A DNA stretch of 64,000 nt from Streptomyces europaeiscabiei (GTDB lineage: Bacteria; Actinomycetota; Actinomycetes; Streptomycetales; Streptomycetaceae), in assembly GCF_036346855.1 (NCBI RefSeq), contig NZ_CP107841.1, positions 4,530,001 to 4,594,000 on the forward strand, read 5' to 3'. The notes beneath the pieces were generated by a model that saw only the letters and a program-made list of their open reading frames with translations, was not told where the DNA came from and made no database searches. This document shows, piece after piece, positions 6,748 to 16,160 of the stretch. A program made the translations under genes and the position numbers. Position 1 is the stretch's first letter; every line of letters begins with the position of its first letter.

Positions 6748-9465
6748 TCACTCCGGACGGTCCGAGCGGTCAGAACCGTCCGAGCGGTCCGAGCGGTCCG
6801 GCCGGGCCGCCGCCTCCGTGGCCCGGTCGTGCACGTCCGCGATCAACGGGTCGCCGGGGCGCAGCGCCCGCGCCCGCCCCGCATCGGCCAACGCTCGTCC
6901 GGTGTCGCCGAGTTCGAGGTGGAGCGCGGCTCGGTGGCGCAGGGCCCAGGCGTACTCCGGGAGGAGGGCGACCGCCGCGTCGAGGTCGGTGAGGGCTTCG
7001 TCGTGGCGGCCCAGCCTGAAGCGGGTGACGCCCCGGCTGGCATACGCGGAGGCGTACAGGGGGTCGAGTTCGATGGCCCGGTCGTAGTCGGCGAGGGCCT
7101 CCTCGTCCCGGTCGGCGGCGCGCAGGGCGTCGCCGCGTTCGCAGCGGGCCCAGGGGGCGTCCGGGTCGAGGGCGACGGCGTGGTGCAGGTCGGCCAGCTG
7201 CCGTCCGTGCTCGCCCCGGGACCGCCGTACGCGCGCCCGGCGCACCAGGGCCCAGACGTACTCCCCGTCCAGTTCCAGAGCGCGGTCCAGGTCGGCGAGG
7301 GCCTCGTCGAGGCGTCCCTGCGCGTGCCGGGCGGCACCGCGCGAGGCCCAGGTCGAGCGGCGTACGGGGTCGAGGGCGACCGCCCGGTCAAGGTCGGCGA
7401 CCGCCGCGTCGGGGTCGCCGAGGAGGCGGTGGTAGTCGCCGCGCAGGACGAGGGTGGTGGTGTCGTCGGGGGCGAGCGCGTCGGCCCGGTCCAGGTCGGC
7501 CACGGCTGCGGCGTAGTCCCCGGTGTGCGCCCGCGCGACCGCCCGGCCCTGCCACGCCGTGGCGGACCCGGGGTCGAGGGCGAGGGCCTGGTCGTACTCG
7601 GCCACGGCCGACCGGTGCGCCCCGTCGCGGTGCAGCGCCCGCCCCCGCAGGGCCCGCGCGAACGCGGCCCCCCGGGTGTCGAGACCGGCCCGGAGCAGCA
7701 GCACTCCCAGCGCTTCATGGACACCGCCCCGCTCCAGCGCGCCCAGCAGGTCCCGCCCCCAGCGTCCCGCGTCCTCGTCGTCGGCGTCCTGCCCTGCCTG
7801 TGCCAGGGCCTCGGCCCACCGCCGGGCCACGGCAGTGCCCTCGCCGCACGCGTCCACCACGTCCCGCAGCACCCCGGCGAGCGCCCCGCGCTCCCCCGCG
7901 CACAGCCGGTGGTACGTCTTGGCCAGCCGCAGCTCCCGCCACCGCACGGCACCCCACAACTCATTGCCTTCCAGGGCGACTTCGGCCTCCGCCCGCCACC
8001 CGGCGAACGCCTCCGCCAGCCGCCGGTGCCGCTCGCTCCAGCCCCGGGGCGACCGCATCCGCTGCAACCGCACCATCGGCGCCCGTACGACGTCGTGGAA
8101 CACCACCCGGTCCCCACGATCGGTCACGAACGGCAGGGCGCGCAGCCAGGCGAACAGCGCTTCGGGGGCCTCGCCGCTGCCTCCGTCCGCACCCCTGCCT
8201 CGGTCCGTACCCCTGCCTCGGTCCGCACCCGTGCCTCGGTCCGCACCCGTGCCTGGGTCCGCACCCGTGCCAGGGCCCGTGTCGGACACGGCCACCCGGA
8301 ACACCTCCGCGTCCAGCCAGCGGGGCAGCGCGCAGGTCAGCGCGGCGGCCCGTCGTACCGGGTCGCTCTCCCACCGCAGGAAGCGCTCCACGGCCGTGGC
8401 GCTCGCGTCGCCCGCGTCGGCGAGGTCGTCTAGGTCGGCGGGGCGGGCCTCGGCGAGGGTGGAGACGAGGACGGGCAGTCCGCCGGTGAGCCGCAGGACT
8501 TCGCCGACGACCGGCTCGGCGAGCACGCCCTTGGCCGCGAGGAGGCCGCGTGACTCGACCTCCGTGAAGGGCCGCAGGGGGAGGTCGAGGACGAAATCGG
8601 TGAGGCCGCCCCAGCGGGCGGCGTCGAAGGGCCGTTGTCCCGCCGTCACGAGGACGAGGTTGCCGGGGAGGGGGCCGTAGCGGTCGCCGGAGACGATGTC
8701 GTGCAGCCACGGGTCGAGGAAGGCGCCGGTGCGCTCGTAGGTGTCGAAGAAGAGGACCAGCCACGGCACTTCGGCCGCGACCCCGGCCAGTTCCTCCAAC
8801 AACGCCGGGGTGAGGACGAGTTCGGGGGCGAGCACCAGCTCGGCGTCCTCCTGGCCGCGGGCGCGCGAGCCGAGCCCTGTCCGCAACCGGTGTGCCTGGC
8901 TGGCGAGTTGGGCCGGGTCGACGGCGCCGGCGAAGGGGCCGACCACGGGGACGAGTCCGAGCGCGACGAGGGTCGCCCGCGCGGCGGCCATGCTCGCGGC
9001 CGACGGCTCGGCGGCTGCGGTGGCTCCCGTGCCCCCTGAATGCCCCGGCTGTCCTGGCTCTTCCTCCGACTCGGACAGGGACAGGGCGGCCAGTTCCACC
9101 TCGTACCGTCGCTCGCGGTGGGCGGTGAGCAGCCGTTCCAGTTCCTTGAACCGCCGCCCCTGCCGGGCGAACCGGTCCGCGATCACGGCCATGGCCTCCG
9201 GCGCGCTGCCGACTCCGTCGTCGACGTACGCGGTGAGGGCCCCGCGCTCCTGGGCGATCTGCTCCAACTCCCGTACCAGGAACGTCTTTCCGATACCGGC
9301 GTTGCCGTGCACGTGGAAGAGGAAGCGGCGCCGCTCGTCCTCGATGGGCAGGTCGAAGTTGGCGCGAAACGCGGCCCGTTCGGCGTTCCGGCCGACGAAG
9401 CCCTGACGGGTGCGCCGCCGGATCAGCTCCTGCATCGTCGGAATCGGCGGCTGCGCGCGCCCCAT
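6748..9465 (-). CDS. STAND-type P-loop NTPase with C-terminal TPR array
   Basis: A 905-residue cytoplasmic protein. Residues 20-45 (GFVGRNAERAAFRANF) form the entry to an ATPase domain with Walker A at 54-61 (GNAGIGKT), Walker B-like LVLFFDTYE, and a winged-helix region. After a Gly/Asp/Arg linker, roughly residues 590-890 form at least eight tetratricopeptide repeats (ALDLDPGSATAW-like spacing). This is the signal-transduction ATPase (STAND) plan: nucleotide switch plus repeat sensor. The ATG at 9465 is chosen because GGAGGGG precedes it; an ATG 15 codons upstream has no such site. The linker is encoded by five or six imperfect 18-bp tandem repeats at about 8178-8285, and the C-terminus by a DRSDRSDGSDRSD repeat. 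Such proteins can be regulators or defence sensors; there is no direct clue which. Confidence 0.82.
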   Translation of the reverse strand: MGRAQPPIPTMQELIRRRTRQGFVGRNAERAAFRANFDLPIEDERRRFLFHVHGNAGIGKTFLVRELEQIAQERGALTAYVDDGVGSAPEAMAVIADRFARQGRRFKELERLLTAHRERRYEVELAALSLSESEEEPGQPGHSGGTGATAAAEPSAASMAAARATLVALGLVPVVGPFAGAVDPAQLASQAHRLRTGLGSRARGQEDAELVLAPELVLTPALLEELAGVAAEVPWLVLFFDTYERTGAFLDPWLHDIVSGDRYGPLPGNLVLVTAGQRPFDAARWGGLTDFVLDLPLRPFTEVESRGLLAAKGVLAEPVVGEVLRLTGGLPVLVSTLAEARPADLDDLADAGDASATAVERFLRWESDPVRRAAALTCALPRWLDAEVFRVAVSDTGPGTGADPGTGADRGTGADRGRGTDRGRGADGGSGEAPEALFAWLRALPFVTDRGDRVVFHDVVRAPMVRLQRMRSPRGWSERHRRLAEAFAGWRAEAEVALEGNELWGAVRWRELRLAKTYHRLCAGERGALAGVLRDVVDACGEGTAVARRWAEALAQAGQDADDEDAGRWGRDLLGALERGGVHEALGVLLLRAGLDTRGAAFARALRGRALHRDGAHRSAVAEYDQALALDPGSATAWQGRAVARAHTGDYAAAVADLDRADALAPDDTTTLVLRGDYHRLLGDPDAAVADLDRAVALDPVRRSTWASRGAARHAQGRLDEALADLDRALELDGEYVWALVRRARVRRSRGEHGRQLADLHHAVALDPDAPWARCERGDALRAADRDEEALADYDRAIELDPLYASAYASRGVTRFRLGRHDEALTDLDAAVALLPEYAWALRHRAALHLELGDTGRALADAGRARALRPGDPLIADVHDRATEAAARPDRSDRSDGSDRSDRPE

Positions 9466-9583
9466 GCGTACCCCTCCGGCCGTCCTCGGTTCTCCACGGT
9501 TTTCCGCCATCGGCGGCTCTCATTGTGGTCCAACGCGCCGAAAATCACCTGGGGACGATCCATGCCCGCGCACATAGTGGACC

Positions 9584-9691
9584 ATGGCGCTCGTATCGTT
9601 CAGCAACATCACCGACTTCGGTACGAACCAGCAGTTCGTCCGCCATGTCCTCGCCATGGACACCACGTTCAAGGACGAGGACCTCATTTGA
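9584..9691 (+). pseudogene. 5' fragment of an unknown gene, cut by a transposon end
   Basis: A 35-codon reading frame starts at ATG 9584 (MALVSFSNITDFGTNQQFVR). Its stop lies in TTTGACATCCTCCCC, which is the right end of the neighbouring TnpB element. The host gene therefore seems interrupted at about 9687. What it encoded is not recognised. A ribosome site is not obvious. It could instead be a very short peptide gene. Confidence 0.4.
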
Positions 9692-10300
9692 CATCCTCCC
9701 CTTCTTAAAAGCGGGGGATTCCAACCCGTTCGGGCTGAGGTTCACGGACGTTCGGCCGCTGGTTGGGCGGTGTCGTCCCTCCGGCACCGGCTGTCCGCCG
9801 GGGGCGGGGGAACCCGCCCTGTCCTGCCGCGACGTTGATACTGGCGTTGGTGTCCGCGTTGCAGGTGAAGCCGCAGGAGGAACAGACGAACTCGGCTTGG
9901 CTCTTGCGCGAGTTCTTGTCGATCCATCCACAGGCACTGCACCGCAGGCTGGTGTAGGGGGCGGGGACGTCTTCGACCCGGCCGGGGGCCTTGTGCCCGG
10001 TGCGCTGCCGCAGCAGGCCCCACCCTTGGGCGAGGATTGACCGGTTCAGGCCGGACTTCTGCGCCACGTTGTGGCCGGGCCGCTCCACGGTTCCCTTCGC
10101 GGAGCGGGTCATCGTCTTGATGTTCAGCTTCTCGAACCGGATCAGGTCATAGCAGCGGGCGAGCATGGTGCTGGTCTTCTCGCACCAGTCCTTGCGCCGG
10201 TTCGCGTCGCGCGCCTTGAGCCTGGCGGCCTTCGCGTACTCGGCCGCCTTGGCATCGCTGCCTTTCGGGGCTCGTGCCAGCGATTCGGCTTCCCCCGCCC
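9692..10300 (-). pseudogene. Truncated TnpB (IS200/IS605 OrfB) transposon remnant
   Basis: The frame covers the C-terminal part of TnpB. It contains RRKDWCEKTSTMLARCYDL, then a zinc ribbon CSACG...CSSCG, then the last RuvC motif NADTNASIN, ending at 9705. Upstream of about 10300 the N-terminal half, including the first RuvC aspartate, is missing. Bases 9690-9720 (CATCCTCCCC...GGGGGATTCC) are the typical right-end hairpin of this family. The nuclease is therefore dead and the element immobile unless helped in trans. Confidence 0.8.
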
Positions 10301-10364
10301 CGCCCCGCTACGCGCGAGCGGGCATTCACCCCCCGGCCCTGAAGGACCGCCCACCCTGCCCGGC

Positions 10365-10483
10365 GAGCAAGGTGGCAGTCCGGCGACTGGAACGGTCTCG
10401 ACGCCGCGCTCCGTGTGTTCCTGCTGAGCGGGGTGGTGCTGATGGTGACGTACCTGCCGACGAACGACCGGGCGATCGACTGA
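10365..10483 (+). pseudogene. 3' fragment of a membrane-protein gene
   Basis: Just beyond the TnpB remnant the plus strand reads DWNGLDAALRVFLLSGVVLM and then VTYLPTNDRAID before a stop, with strong G/C third-position bias. It looks like the last transmembrane helix of a protein whose front is missing. It is on the same strand as the 9584 fragment, so both may be halves of one locus, but this is unproven. Confidence 0.4.
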
Positions 10484-10536
10484 CCCACGGCCGGCACTTC
10501 GGGGAACCGGCCGCTGTCACCTCGGGTGAAGAGCTG

Positions 10537-10570
10537 TGGCCCCCGCCGTCCAGTCGACCGGCGGGGGCCA
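10537..10570. terminator. Bidirectional terminator hairpin
   Basis: A 12-bp perfect stem, TGGCCCCCGCCG with CGGCGGGGGCCA, has a 10-base loop. It sits between the plus-strand fragment ending at 10483 and the minus-strand LamG fragment ending at 10602. Confidence 0.65.
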
Positions 10571-10601
10571 TAGCCCATGAGGAACAACAGGAGAACGGTA
10601 C

Positions 10602-10956
10602 TCAGCAGAGACAGGGCTCGGTGCCCCGGCCCAGTTGCTTGATCTCGTGGTCGTCCAGAGCACCGGCGAACGCGTGCACCTCGTCGACGTCGCCGTGGAG
10701 GTACTCGCCCCAACCGTCGCCGACCTGGGCCCGGCCGACCTGGAGCGGGCCGGAGCTGGGCGGGCCGCCCGCGAAGTCGGCGGTGGATCCGGTATAGGGG
10801 GCGCCGTCCAGGTAGAGCTTGATCTTGTCGGTGGCGTCGTCGTAGACGACCGCGATCCGGTGCCCCTCGCCCTCGCCGCCGTCGGCCATCGCCAGCTGGG
10901 CCACGACGGTCTCCGTGGCACGCTGAGAGGGTTTTCCGACCCGCTCGCCGCAGCCG
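10602..10956 (-). pseudogene. C-terminal fragment of a LamG/concanavalin-like domain protein
   Basis: The last 100 or so codons of a LamG-type domain. Motifs are KIKLYLDGAPYTG and VDEVHAFAGALDDHEI, and the protein ends in Cys-Leu-Cys. The frame stays open back to the stop of fbiC, but no start codon or ribosome site gives a complete domain, and LamG proteins are normally secreted and far longer. It is most likely a deletion remnant fused against the fbiC 3' end. It is part of a 1.4-kb zone (9584-10956) holding four broken genes. Confidence 0.6.
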
Positions 10957-13569
10957 TCAGTCCAGCACCGGCAACAGCTCCGGCAGATGCCCGTCCGACA
11001 CCGCCGCCGCCCGTTGGCGTTCCTCCGGGACCTCGCCGTACAGCGTCGTGCGCGGCTTCGCCGGGCGGCCCGCCGCGTCCGCCACCGCGATCAGGTCCTT
11101 CACCGACTTGTAGGAGCCGTACGACGAGCCCGCCATGCGGGAGATCGTCTCCTCCATCAGGGTGCCGCCCAGGTCGTTCGCGCCGGAGCGGAGCATTTCG
11201 GCCGCGCCCTCGGTGCCGAGCTTGACCCAGCTGGTCTGGATGTTGGGGATGTGGGGGTGGAGGAGGAGGCGGGCCATGGCGGTGACGGCGCGGTTGTCGC
11301 GCATGGTGGGGCCGGGGCGGGAGATGCCGGCCAGGTAGACCGGCGCGTTGGTGTGGATGAAGGGGAGGGTCACGAACTCCGTGAAGCCGCCGGTCTGTTG
11401 CTGGATCCGCGCCAGGGTGCGGAGGTGGCCCAGCCAGTGGCGGGGCTGGTCGACGTGGCCGTACATCATCGTCGACGAGGAGCGGATGCCCAGCTCGTGG
11501 GCGGTGGAGATCACCTCGATCCAGGTGGCCGCCGGCAGCTTGCCCTTGGTGAGGACCCACCTCACCTCGTCGTCCAGGATCTCCGCCGCCGTGCCGGGGA
11601 CGGAGTCGAGGCCCGCCTCCTTCGCCGCCGTCAGCCATTCGCGGATCGACATGCCGGTGCGGGTCGCGCCGTTCACCACCTCCATCGGGGAGAAGGCGTG
11701 GACGTGCATGCCGGGCACACGGGACTTCACCGCCTTGGCGATGTCGAAGTACGCCGTCCCCGGCAGGTCGGGGTGGATGCCGCCCTGCATGCAGACCTCG
11801 ACCGCGCCGAGGTCCCAGGCCTGCTGGGCCCGGTCGGCGACCTGGTCGAGGGAGAGCGTGTACGCGTCGGCGTCCGTGCGGCGCTGTGCGAAGGCGCAGA
11901 AGCGGCAGCCGGTGTAGCAGACGTTCGTGAAGTTGATGTTCCGCGTGACGATGTACGTGACGTCGTCACCGACGGCCGACTTGCGCACGTCGTCCGCGAT
12001 CCGGGTGAGGGCGTCCAGCGCGGGTCCGTCCGCGTGCAGCAGGGCCAACGCCTCGGCGTCCGACAGCTTCGTGGGGTCGTCCGACGCCGTCGCCAGCGCC
12101 GCGCGTACGTCCGTGTCGATGCGCTCGGGCACCATGCCGGGCGCCGCCGCCTCGCGCAGGGCGCCCCAGTCGCCGTAGACGGAGTCGAAGTCGTCACGGC
12201 GGTCGCCGGTACGGCCCTCGGTGTCGATGGAGGTGTGCAGATCCGTACGGCCGGTGGCGACGAAGACCTCCTCGGGCTCCTGCCACGGGTGTCCCTCGAC
12301 GACCGCGTCCGGCAGGGCGAGGCCCGTCTCGGGGTCGGCGAGGGCCCTTACGTGCGGCAGGAGGCGCGGGTCGAGCCACGGCTCGCCCCGCGTCACGAAC
12401 TCCGGATACACGCACAGGCGTTCCCGCAGCTCGAAACCGGCGGCACGGGACCGCTCGGTGAGTTCCTCGATCTGCGGCCAGGGACGCTCGGGGTTCACAT
12501 GGTCGATCGTGAGCGGGGACACCCCGCCCCAGTCGTCGATCCCGGCGCCGATCAGCCGCTCGTACTCGCTGTCGACGAGGTTCGGCGGGGCCTGGATACA
12601 GCCCGCCGGGCCCATGAGGTGCCGGGCGACGGCCACCGTGGCGACCAGCTCGTCCAGCTCCGCGTCCGGCATGCCACGCATCGCGGTGTCCGGCTTGGCG
12701 CGGAAGTTCTGGATGATCAGTTCCTGGACTCCGTGGTAGGCGCGGGAGACCTTCCGGAGCGCGAACAGCGACTCCGCGCGCTCCTCGTACGTCTCCCCGA
12801 TCCCGATGAGGACACCGGACGTGAAGGGCACGGAGGAGCGGCCCGCGTCCTCCAGGACCCTCAGCCGGACCGCAGGCTCCTTGTCCGGGGAGCCGTGGTG
12901 CGGGCCGCCCGGCTCGGACCACAGCCGCGTCGCCGTCGTCTCCAGCATCATGCCCATGGAGGGCGCCACCGGCTTGAGCCGCTGGAAGTCCGTCCACGAC
13001 ATCACGCCCGGATTCAGGTGGGGCAGCAGCCCTGTCTCTTCCAGGATACGGATCGAGATGGCCCGGACGTACGCGATCGTGTCGTCGTAGCCGTGCGCGT
13101 CGAGCCATTCGCGCGCCTGAGGCCAACGGTCCTCCGGCTTGTCGCCGAGCGTGATCAGCGCTTCCTTGCAGCCGAGGGCGGCTCCCTTGCGGGCGACTTC
13201 CAGCACCTCGTCCGGCGACATGAACATCCCGTGCCCGGCCCGGCGCAGCTTGCCCGGCACGGTGACGAAGGTGCAGTAGTGGCACTTGTCCCGGCACAGC
13301 CGGGTGAGCGGGATGAAGACGCTCTTCGAGTAGGTGATGACCCCGGGCCGGCCGGCCTCCTGGAGGCCCACGTCCCGCACCCGCGCCGCCGACGCGGCCA
13401 GATCCTCCAGATCCGCGCCGCGCGCCTGCAGCAGCACCGCCGCCTCGGTCACATCGAGCGCCACACCGTCCCGGGCGCGTTTGAGCGCGCGCCGCATGGA
13501 GTTCTCGGTGGGGCCGGTGGAGCTGGCCGGGTCGGTGGATCCGTTTCCAGAGGCCGCGGGAGTCGTCAT
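10957..13569 (-). CDS. fbiC: Bifunctional FO synthase FbiC (CofG/CofH fusion)
   Basis: An 870-residue fusion of two radical-SAM domains. It makes 7,8-didemethyl-8-hydroxy-5-deazariboflavin (FO), the chromophore of coenzyme F420, from tyrosine and a pyrimidine precursor. The CofG half has the cluster C92-xxx-C96-xx-C99 ([11 protein letters not shown]). The CofH half has C551-xxx-C555-xx-C558 ([11 protein letters not shown]). Length and order match actinobacterial FbiC. The ATG at 13569 ([10 protein letters not shown]) has GAAGG close before it; an upstream ATG at 13614 would add 15 unlikely residues. It is monocistronic. F420 made here would serve the two LLM oxidoreductases and two deazaflavin-type reductases in this window. 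Confidence 0.96.
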   Translation of the reverse strand: MTTPAASGNGSTDPASSTGPTENSMRRALKRARDGVALDVTEAAVLLQARGADLEDLAASAARVRDVGLQEAGRPGVITYSKSVFIPLTRLCRDKCHYCTFVTVPGKLRRAGHGMFMSPDEVLEVARKGAALGCKEALITLGDKPEDRWPQAREWLDAHGYDDTIAYVRAISIRILEETGLLPHLNPGVMSWTDFQRLKPVAPSMGMMLETTATRLWSEPGGPHHGSPDKEPAVRLRVLEDAGRSSVPFTSGVLIGIGETYEERAESLFALRKVSRAYHGVQELIIQNFRAKPDTAMRGMPDAELDELVATVAVARHLMGPAGCIQAPPNLVDSEYERLIGAGIDDWGGVSPLTIDHVNPERPWPQIEELTERSRAAGFELRERLCVYPEFVTRGEPWLDPRLLPHVRALADPETGLALPDAVVEGHPWQEPEEVFVATGRTDLHTSIDTEGRTGDRRDDFDSVYGDWGALREAAAPGMVPERIDTDVRAALATASDDPTKLSDAEALALLHADGPALDALTRIADDVRKSAVGDDVTYIVTRNINFTNVCYTGCRFCAFAQRRTDADAYTLSLDQVADRAQQAWDLGAVEVCMQGGIHPDLPGTAYFDIAKAVKSRVPGMHVHAFSPMEVVNGATRTGMSIREWLTAAKEAGLDSVPGTAAEILDDEVRWVLTKGKLPAATWIEVISTAHELGIRSSSTMMYGHVDQPRHWLGHLRTLARIQQQTGGFTEFVTLPFIHTNAPVYLAGISRPGPTMRDNRAVTAMARLLLHPHIPNIQTSWVKLGTEGAAEMLRSGANDLGGTLMEETISRMAGSSYGSYKSVKDLIAVADAAGRPAKPRTTLYGEVPEERQRAAAVSDGHLPELLPVLD

Positions 13570-13621
13570 CCTTCGAGCATACGAGCGGCTTGGCTCCGCC
13601 ATCGGGCCGGGCACCTGATGG

Positions 13622-13720
13622 CCCAGGGGTGCGGGTGCGTCGGCGGGTACGGGTACGGGTGCGTCGGCGGGTACGGGTACGGGTACGGGTGCGTCGGCGG
13701 GTACGGGTGCGTCGTGGTTG
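13622..13720. repeat. Short tandem repeats GGGTACGGGTGCGTCGGC
   Basis: Irregular tandem copies of GGGTACGGGT and GGGTGCGTCGGC fill about 100 bp directly upstream of fbiC. No gene is seen here. Confidence 0.6.
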
Positions 13721-13860
13721 CTCGCGCAGTTCCCCGCGCCCCTGGAAAGCAGGGGCTGCGCCCCGTGCTTTTCGGCCCGCAGGGCCGTGGTCTTTCAGGC
13801 CCGCAGGGGACTGGTCTCTTCTCTCAAGGGCGCGGGGAACTGCGCGAGAAGCCCCACCGG
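13721..13860. repeat. Extragenic palindromic element, copy A
   Basis: The left arm GCGCAGTTCCCCGCGCCCCT (13724) is repeated inverted as AGGGCGCGGGGAACTGCGC (13827), enclosing AAGCAGGGGCTGCGCCCCGT and GGCCCGCAGGG segments. Related copies lie near 42637 and 60706, and a single arm at 31421. The stretch 13861-14020 beyond it holds no complete gene, only a short minus-strand open stretch (LLDEYGVSLGGGA) that may be a gene remnant. Confidence 0.7.
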
Positions 13861-14019
13861 GCGCGCACCCGTCGACGCACCCCGTGGCCCGAGCTGTCAG
13901 GCGCCCCCACCCAGGGACACTCCGTACTCGTCCAACAGCCCGAGCACCTACCCCTCCCCCGCCGGAGGCCGCTGCACCACAGCCTCCTCGTCGTCGTCGC
14001 GTAGTACGCCAGCTTCCGT

Positions 14020-14110
14020 TGCTGAGTCCGTAGTCAGGTCTCAGTATTCCGGGCATTTCGACCCGGAAGGTCCGTCACATCACCAGAGCATCAGGGGCTC
14101 GGCTTGAGGA
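14020..14110 (-). ncRNA. Structured right end of the IS607-type element, candidate omegaRNA (reRNA)
   Basis: Just beyond and overlapping the 3' end of tnpB, the minus strand can fold into TTCCGGG/CCCGGAA (14047-14068, 7-bp stem) and CTGAG/CTCAG (14022-14044). In characterised IS200/605 and IS607 elements a guide RNA is made from exactly this 3' overlap and the right end. The fold and position are seen; transcription is inference. Confidence 0.4.
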
Positions 14111-15534
14111 CGGTCTCCCGCTTCCTGCTGCCGTTGGTTCGGCAGGGTTACGCCACCTGCCCGCCCCGTCCCTGCCTTGCGGCGGGGACGGGTGATGCGG
14201 GTCCTCCGGTCGGCTCCACGGGGCTTCGACACCTTGGCGGTGTCCTGGTCTCCGGCCACTCCGGTACCAGTCGTTACGGCTGCCGCTGCGAGGGCGGCGA
14301 GGTTGCGGGCCGCGTTGTCGTCCCGGTCGATGACCAGGCCGCACGCGTCGCATTCGTAGGTCCGGACGTGCAGCGGCAGCTTGGCTTTCACCGCGCCGCA
14401 CCCGGAACAGGTCTTGGAGGAGGGGAACCACCGGTCGGCGGCCACGATGCGGCAGCCGTTCCGGCGGGTCTTGTAGGTGAGCTGGCGGCGGATCTCGCCG
14501 AACCCGGCGTCGGCGATGCGGCGGGCGAGGCGCCGGTTGCGGAGCATGCCAGCAACGTTGAGGTCTTCGACCACGACGGTGCCGTACTCGCCTGTCACCG
14601 TGGTGGTGAGCTTGTGCAGGGCGTCGGCGCGAAGGTTCGCGACCCGGTGGTGGACCTTGTTGCGGACGGCGTTGGCCTTCTCCCACCGCTTGGACGCTTG
14701 CTGTCCGGTCCTGCGGTCGGGGCCCTGGCGGCGGGACACCGTGCGAGAGGCCCCGCGCAGGGCCGTGAGGGCGCTGTCGAGGTGCCTGGGGTTGGGTATC
14801 TGACGGATCGCTCCGGTGCTGTCGGCCATGACGGCGAGCGTCTTGATGCCGAGGTCGATGCCGACCGCGGCGCCGGGCCGGGCCACGCGGCGGATCTCCC
14901 GCGCGGTCTCGGTCTGGAAGGACACCAACCATCGTCCGCGTTCGTGCCGGACTGTCGCGGACAGGATCCGGGCCGTTCCGGCCTGCACGCGGTTCAGCAG
15001 CTTCGCGGTGGGTTCGTGGACGCGGATCGTGCCGAGGCGGGGCAGCGTGACATGCCGGCCGTCCGCCTCGACGCGGATCGTGCCGGTGGTGAACCGGCAG
15101 GAAAGGCGCGCTTTGCGCTTCGACTTGAAACGGGGCATCCCGACCTGCTTGCCCCGCCGCTTGCCCTGCTTGGACTTGGCGTAGTTGTCGAAGGCGGCGG
15201 CTGCGCCTGCCAGGCCGGTGGAGTACGCCTCCTTGGAGTTGTCCTCCCACCACCCGCAGAACCTGGGGTCGGCATGCTTGGCCTGGTTGAACGCCTTACG
15301 GAGGGAGGGCAGCGACCACGGCCGCCACTCGGTGAGCCGGTCTGCGGGGATGCCGTAGGACTCCTCCGCCTTGCGCTGCCACCACGACGCCTCGACCCAG
15401 CCCACGGCCCAGTTGTAGGCGGCCCGCGCTGCCCCGCAGTGCGACCGCAACGCCTGCTCCTGGGCGGCGTTCGGGTCCAGCGCGAACCGGAACGCCTGCA
15501 CCACGAACCCGGGCTGCGCCTGGAACTTCTTCAT
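14080..15534 (-). CDS. tnpB: TnpB RNA-guided nuclease of IS607-type element
   Basis: A 484-residue TnpB. RuvC residues are all present: D227 (GIDLGIKTLAV), E323 (VVEDLNVAGM) and D403/D405 (IDRDDNAARN). The zinc ribbon is CSGCG...CDACG between the last two motifs. The N-terminal wedge/REC region (AFRFALDPNAAQEQALRSH) is intact. Family members are RNA-guided DNA endonucleases that cut at the vacated donor site. The ATG at 15534 shares one base with the tnpA stop (TGATG), so translation is coupled. The C-terminal 70 residues are a basic Arg/Lys tail overlapping the presumed right end and guide RNA. Confidence 0.92.
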   Translation of the reverse strand: MKKFQAQPGFVVQAFRFALDPNAAQEQALRSHCGAARAAYNWAVGWVEASWWQRKAEESYGIPADRLTEWRPWSLPSLRKAFNQAKHADPRFCGWWEDNSKEAYSTGLAGAAAAFDNYAKSKQGKRRGKQVGMPRFKSKRKARLSCRFTTGTIRVEADGRHVTLPRLGTIRVHEPTAKLLNRVQAGTARILSATVRHERGRWLVSFQTETAREIRRVARPGAAVGIDLGIKTLAVMADSTGAIRQIPNPRHLDSALTALRGASRTVSRRQGPDRRTGQQASKRWEKANAVRNKVHHRVANLRADALHKLTTTVTGEYGTVVVEDLNVAGMLRNRRLARRIADAGFGEIRRQLTYKTRRNGCRIVAADRWFPSSKTCSGCGAVKAKLPLHVRTYECDACGLVIDRDDNAARNLAALAAAAVTTGTGVAGDQDTAKVSKPRGADRRTRITRPRRKAGTGRAGGVTLPNQRQQEAGDRPQAEPLMLW

Positions 15535-16118
15535 CAGGCGGTCCCGCCGGTCTCGTCGCCGGTGGCCGCGGCCACCGCTCGGGCGGCACGGTTCTTCGCC
15601 GCGCGACGCCCATACAGGCGGGCACACATCGAGGTCAGCACCTCGGTGATGTCACGGACCAGGTCATCGGTGCTCTCCCCGGGGTCGAGGACGACCAGGC
15701 GGCGGCCGGACGCGGACAGGGCGGCTTCGATGTGCTCGACGCCGAACCGGGCCAGCCGGTCGCGGTGCTCGACCACGATCACAGCCGTGTCCGGGTCGGC
15801 GAGCAGCCGGTGCAGCTTGAGGCGGCGCCCGTTCAGCCCCGACCCGATCTCGGTCACAACCTCTGCGACGGCCAGGCCCAGCCCATTCGTGCCGGACACC
15901 ACCCGCGCGGCCTGCCGATCCAGGTCGGCCTTCTGGTCGGCTGAAGACACGCGGCAGTACGCCACCACGCGTCCGGACGGCTGGACGGAAACCTCGTCGA
16001 CCAGCCATGTCCCGGACGGCGCCTGGCGGACCGGGACGGGCATCTTCCCGTCCTTCACCCACCGCCAGGCGGTCTGGTAGCTCACGCCCTGCTGACGCGC
16101 CCACTCCGAAAGCTTCAC
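15534..16118 (-). CDS. tnpA: IS607-type serine recombinase TnpA
   Basis: A 194-residue transposase. An N-terminal MerR-like helix-turn-helix (EWARQQGVSYQTAWRWVKDG, residues 5-24) precedes a serine-resolvase catalytic domain with Ser58 in VVAYCRVSSADQ and the VVEHRDRLARFG segment. The domain order (DNA binding first, catalysis second) is the IS607 arrangement. It starts with GTG at 16118. It cuts and rejoins element ends through a circular intermediate. It overlaps tnpB by one base. Confidence 0.92.
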   Translation of the reverse strand: MKLSEWARQQGVSYQTAWRWVKDGKMPVPVRQAPSGTWLVDEVSVQPSGRVVAYCRVSSADQKADLDRQAARVVSGTNGLGLAVAEVVTEIGSGLNGRRLKLHRLLADPDTAVIVVEHRDRLARFGVEHIEAALSASGRRLVVLDPGESTDDLVRDITEVLTSMCARLYGRRAAKNRAARAVAAATGDETGGTA

Positions 16119-16160
16119 AAGACCAAAGTACGTGAGACATCCGACTAGAAATGACTATGA

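Larger units (their letters stand above)
14020..16160 (-). mobile_element. IS607-type insertion sequence (tnpA + tnpB)
   Basis: The element is about 2.1 kb, with a serine-recombinase tnpA followed by tnpB on the same strand, the hallmark of IS607. Both frames are open with catalytic residues present, so the element may be active. Ends are approximate: IS607 elements lack long terminal inverted repeats and make little or no target duplication, so the borders cannot be fixed by eye. Confidence 0.8.

Noticed and set aside
10987..14004. A 1005-codon open frame on the plus strand opposite fbiC
   Set aside because: It is a shadow of fbiC caused by high GC; the opposite strand encodes both complete radical-SAM domains. 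The same applies to long frames at 4712-7087, 37248-40127, 36865-39672 and 57141-60740.
14800..14815. CTGACGGATCGCTCC inside tnpB resembling the operator
   Set aside because: Only the left half matches, and it lies within a coding region of a mobile element.
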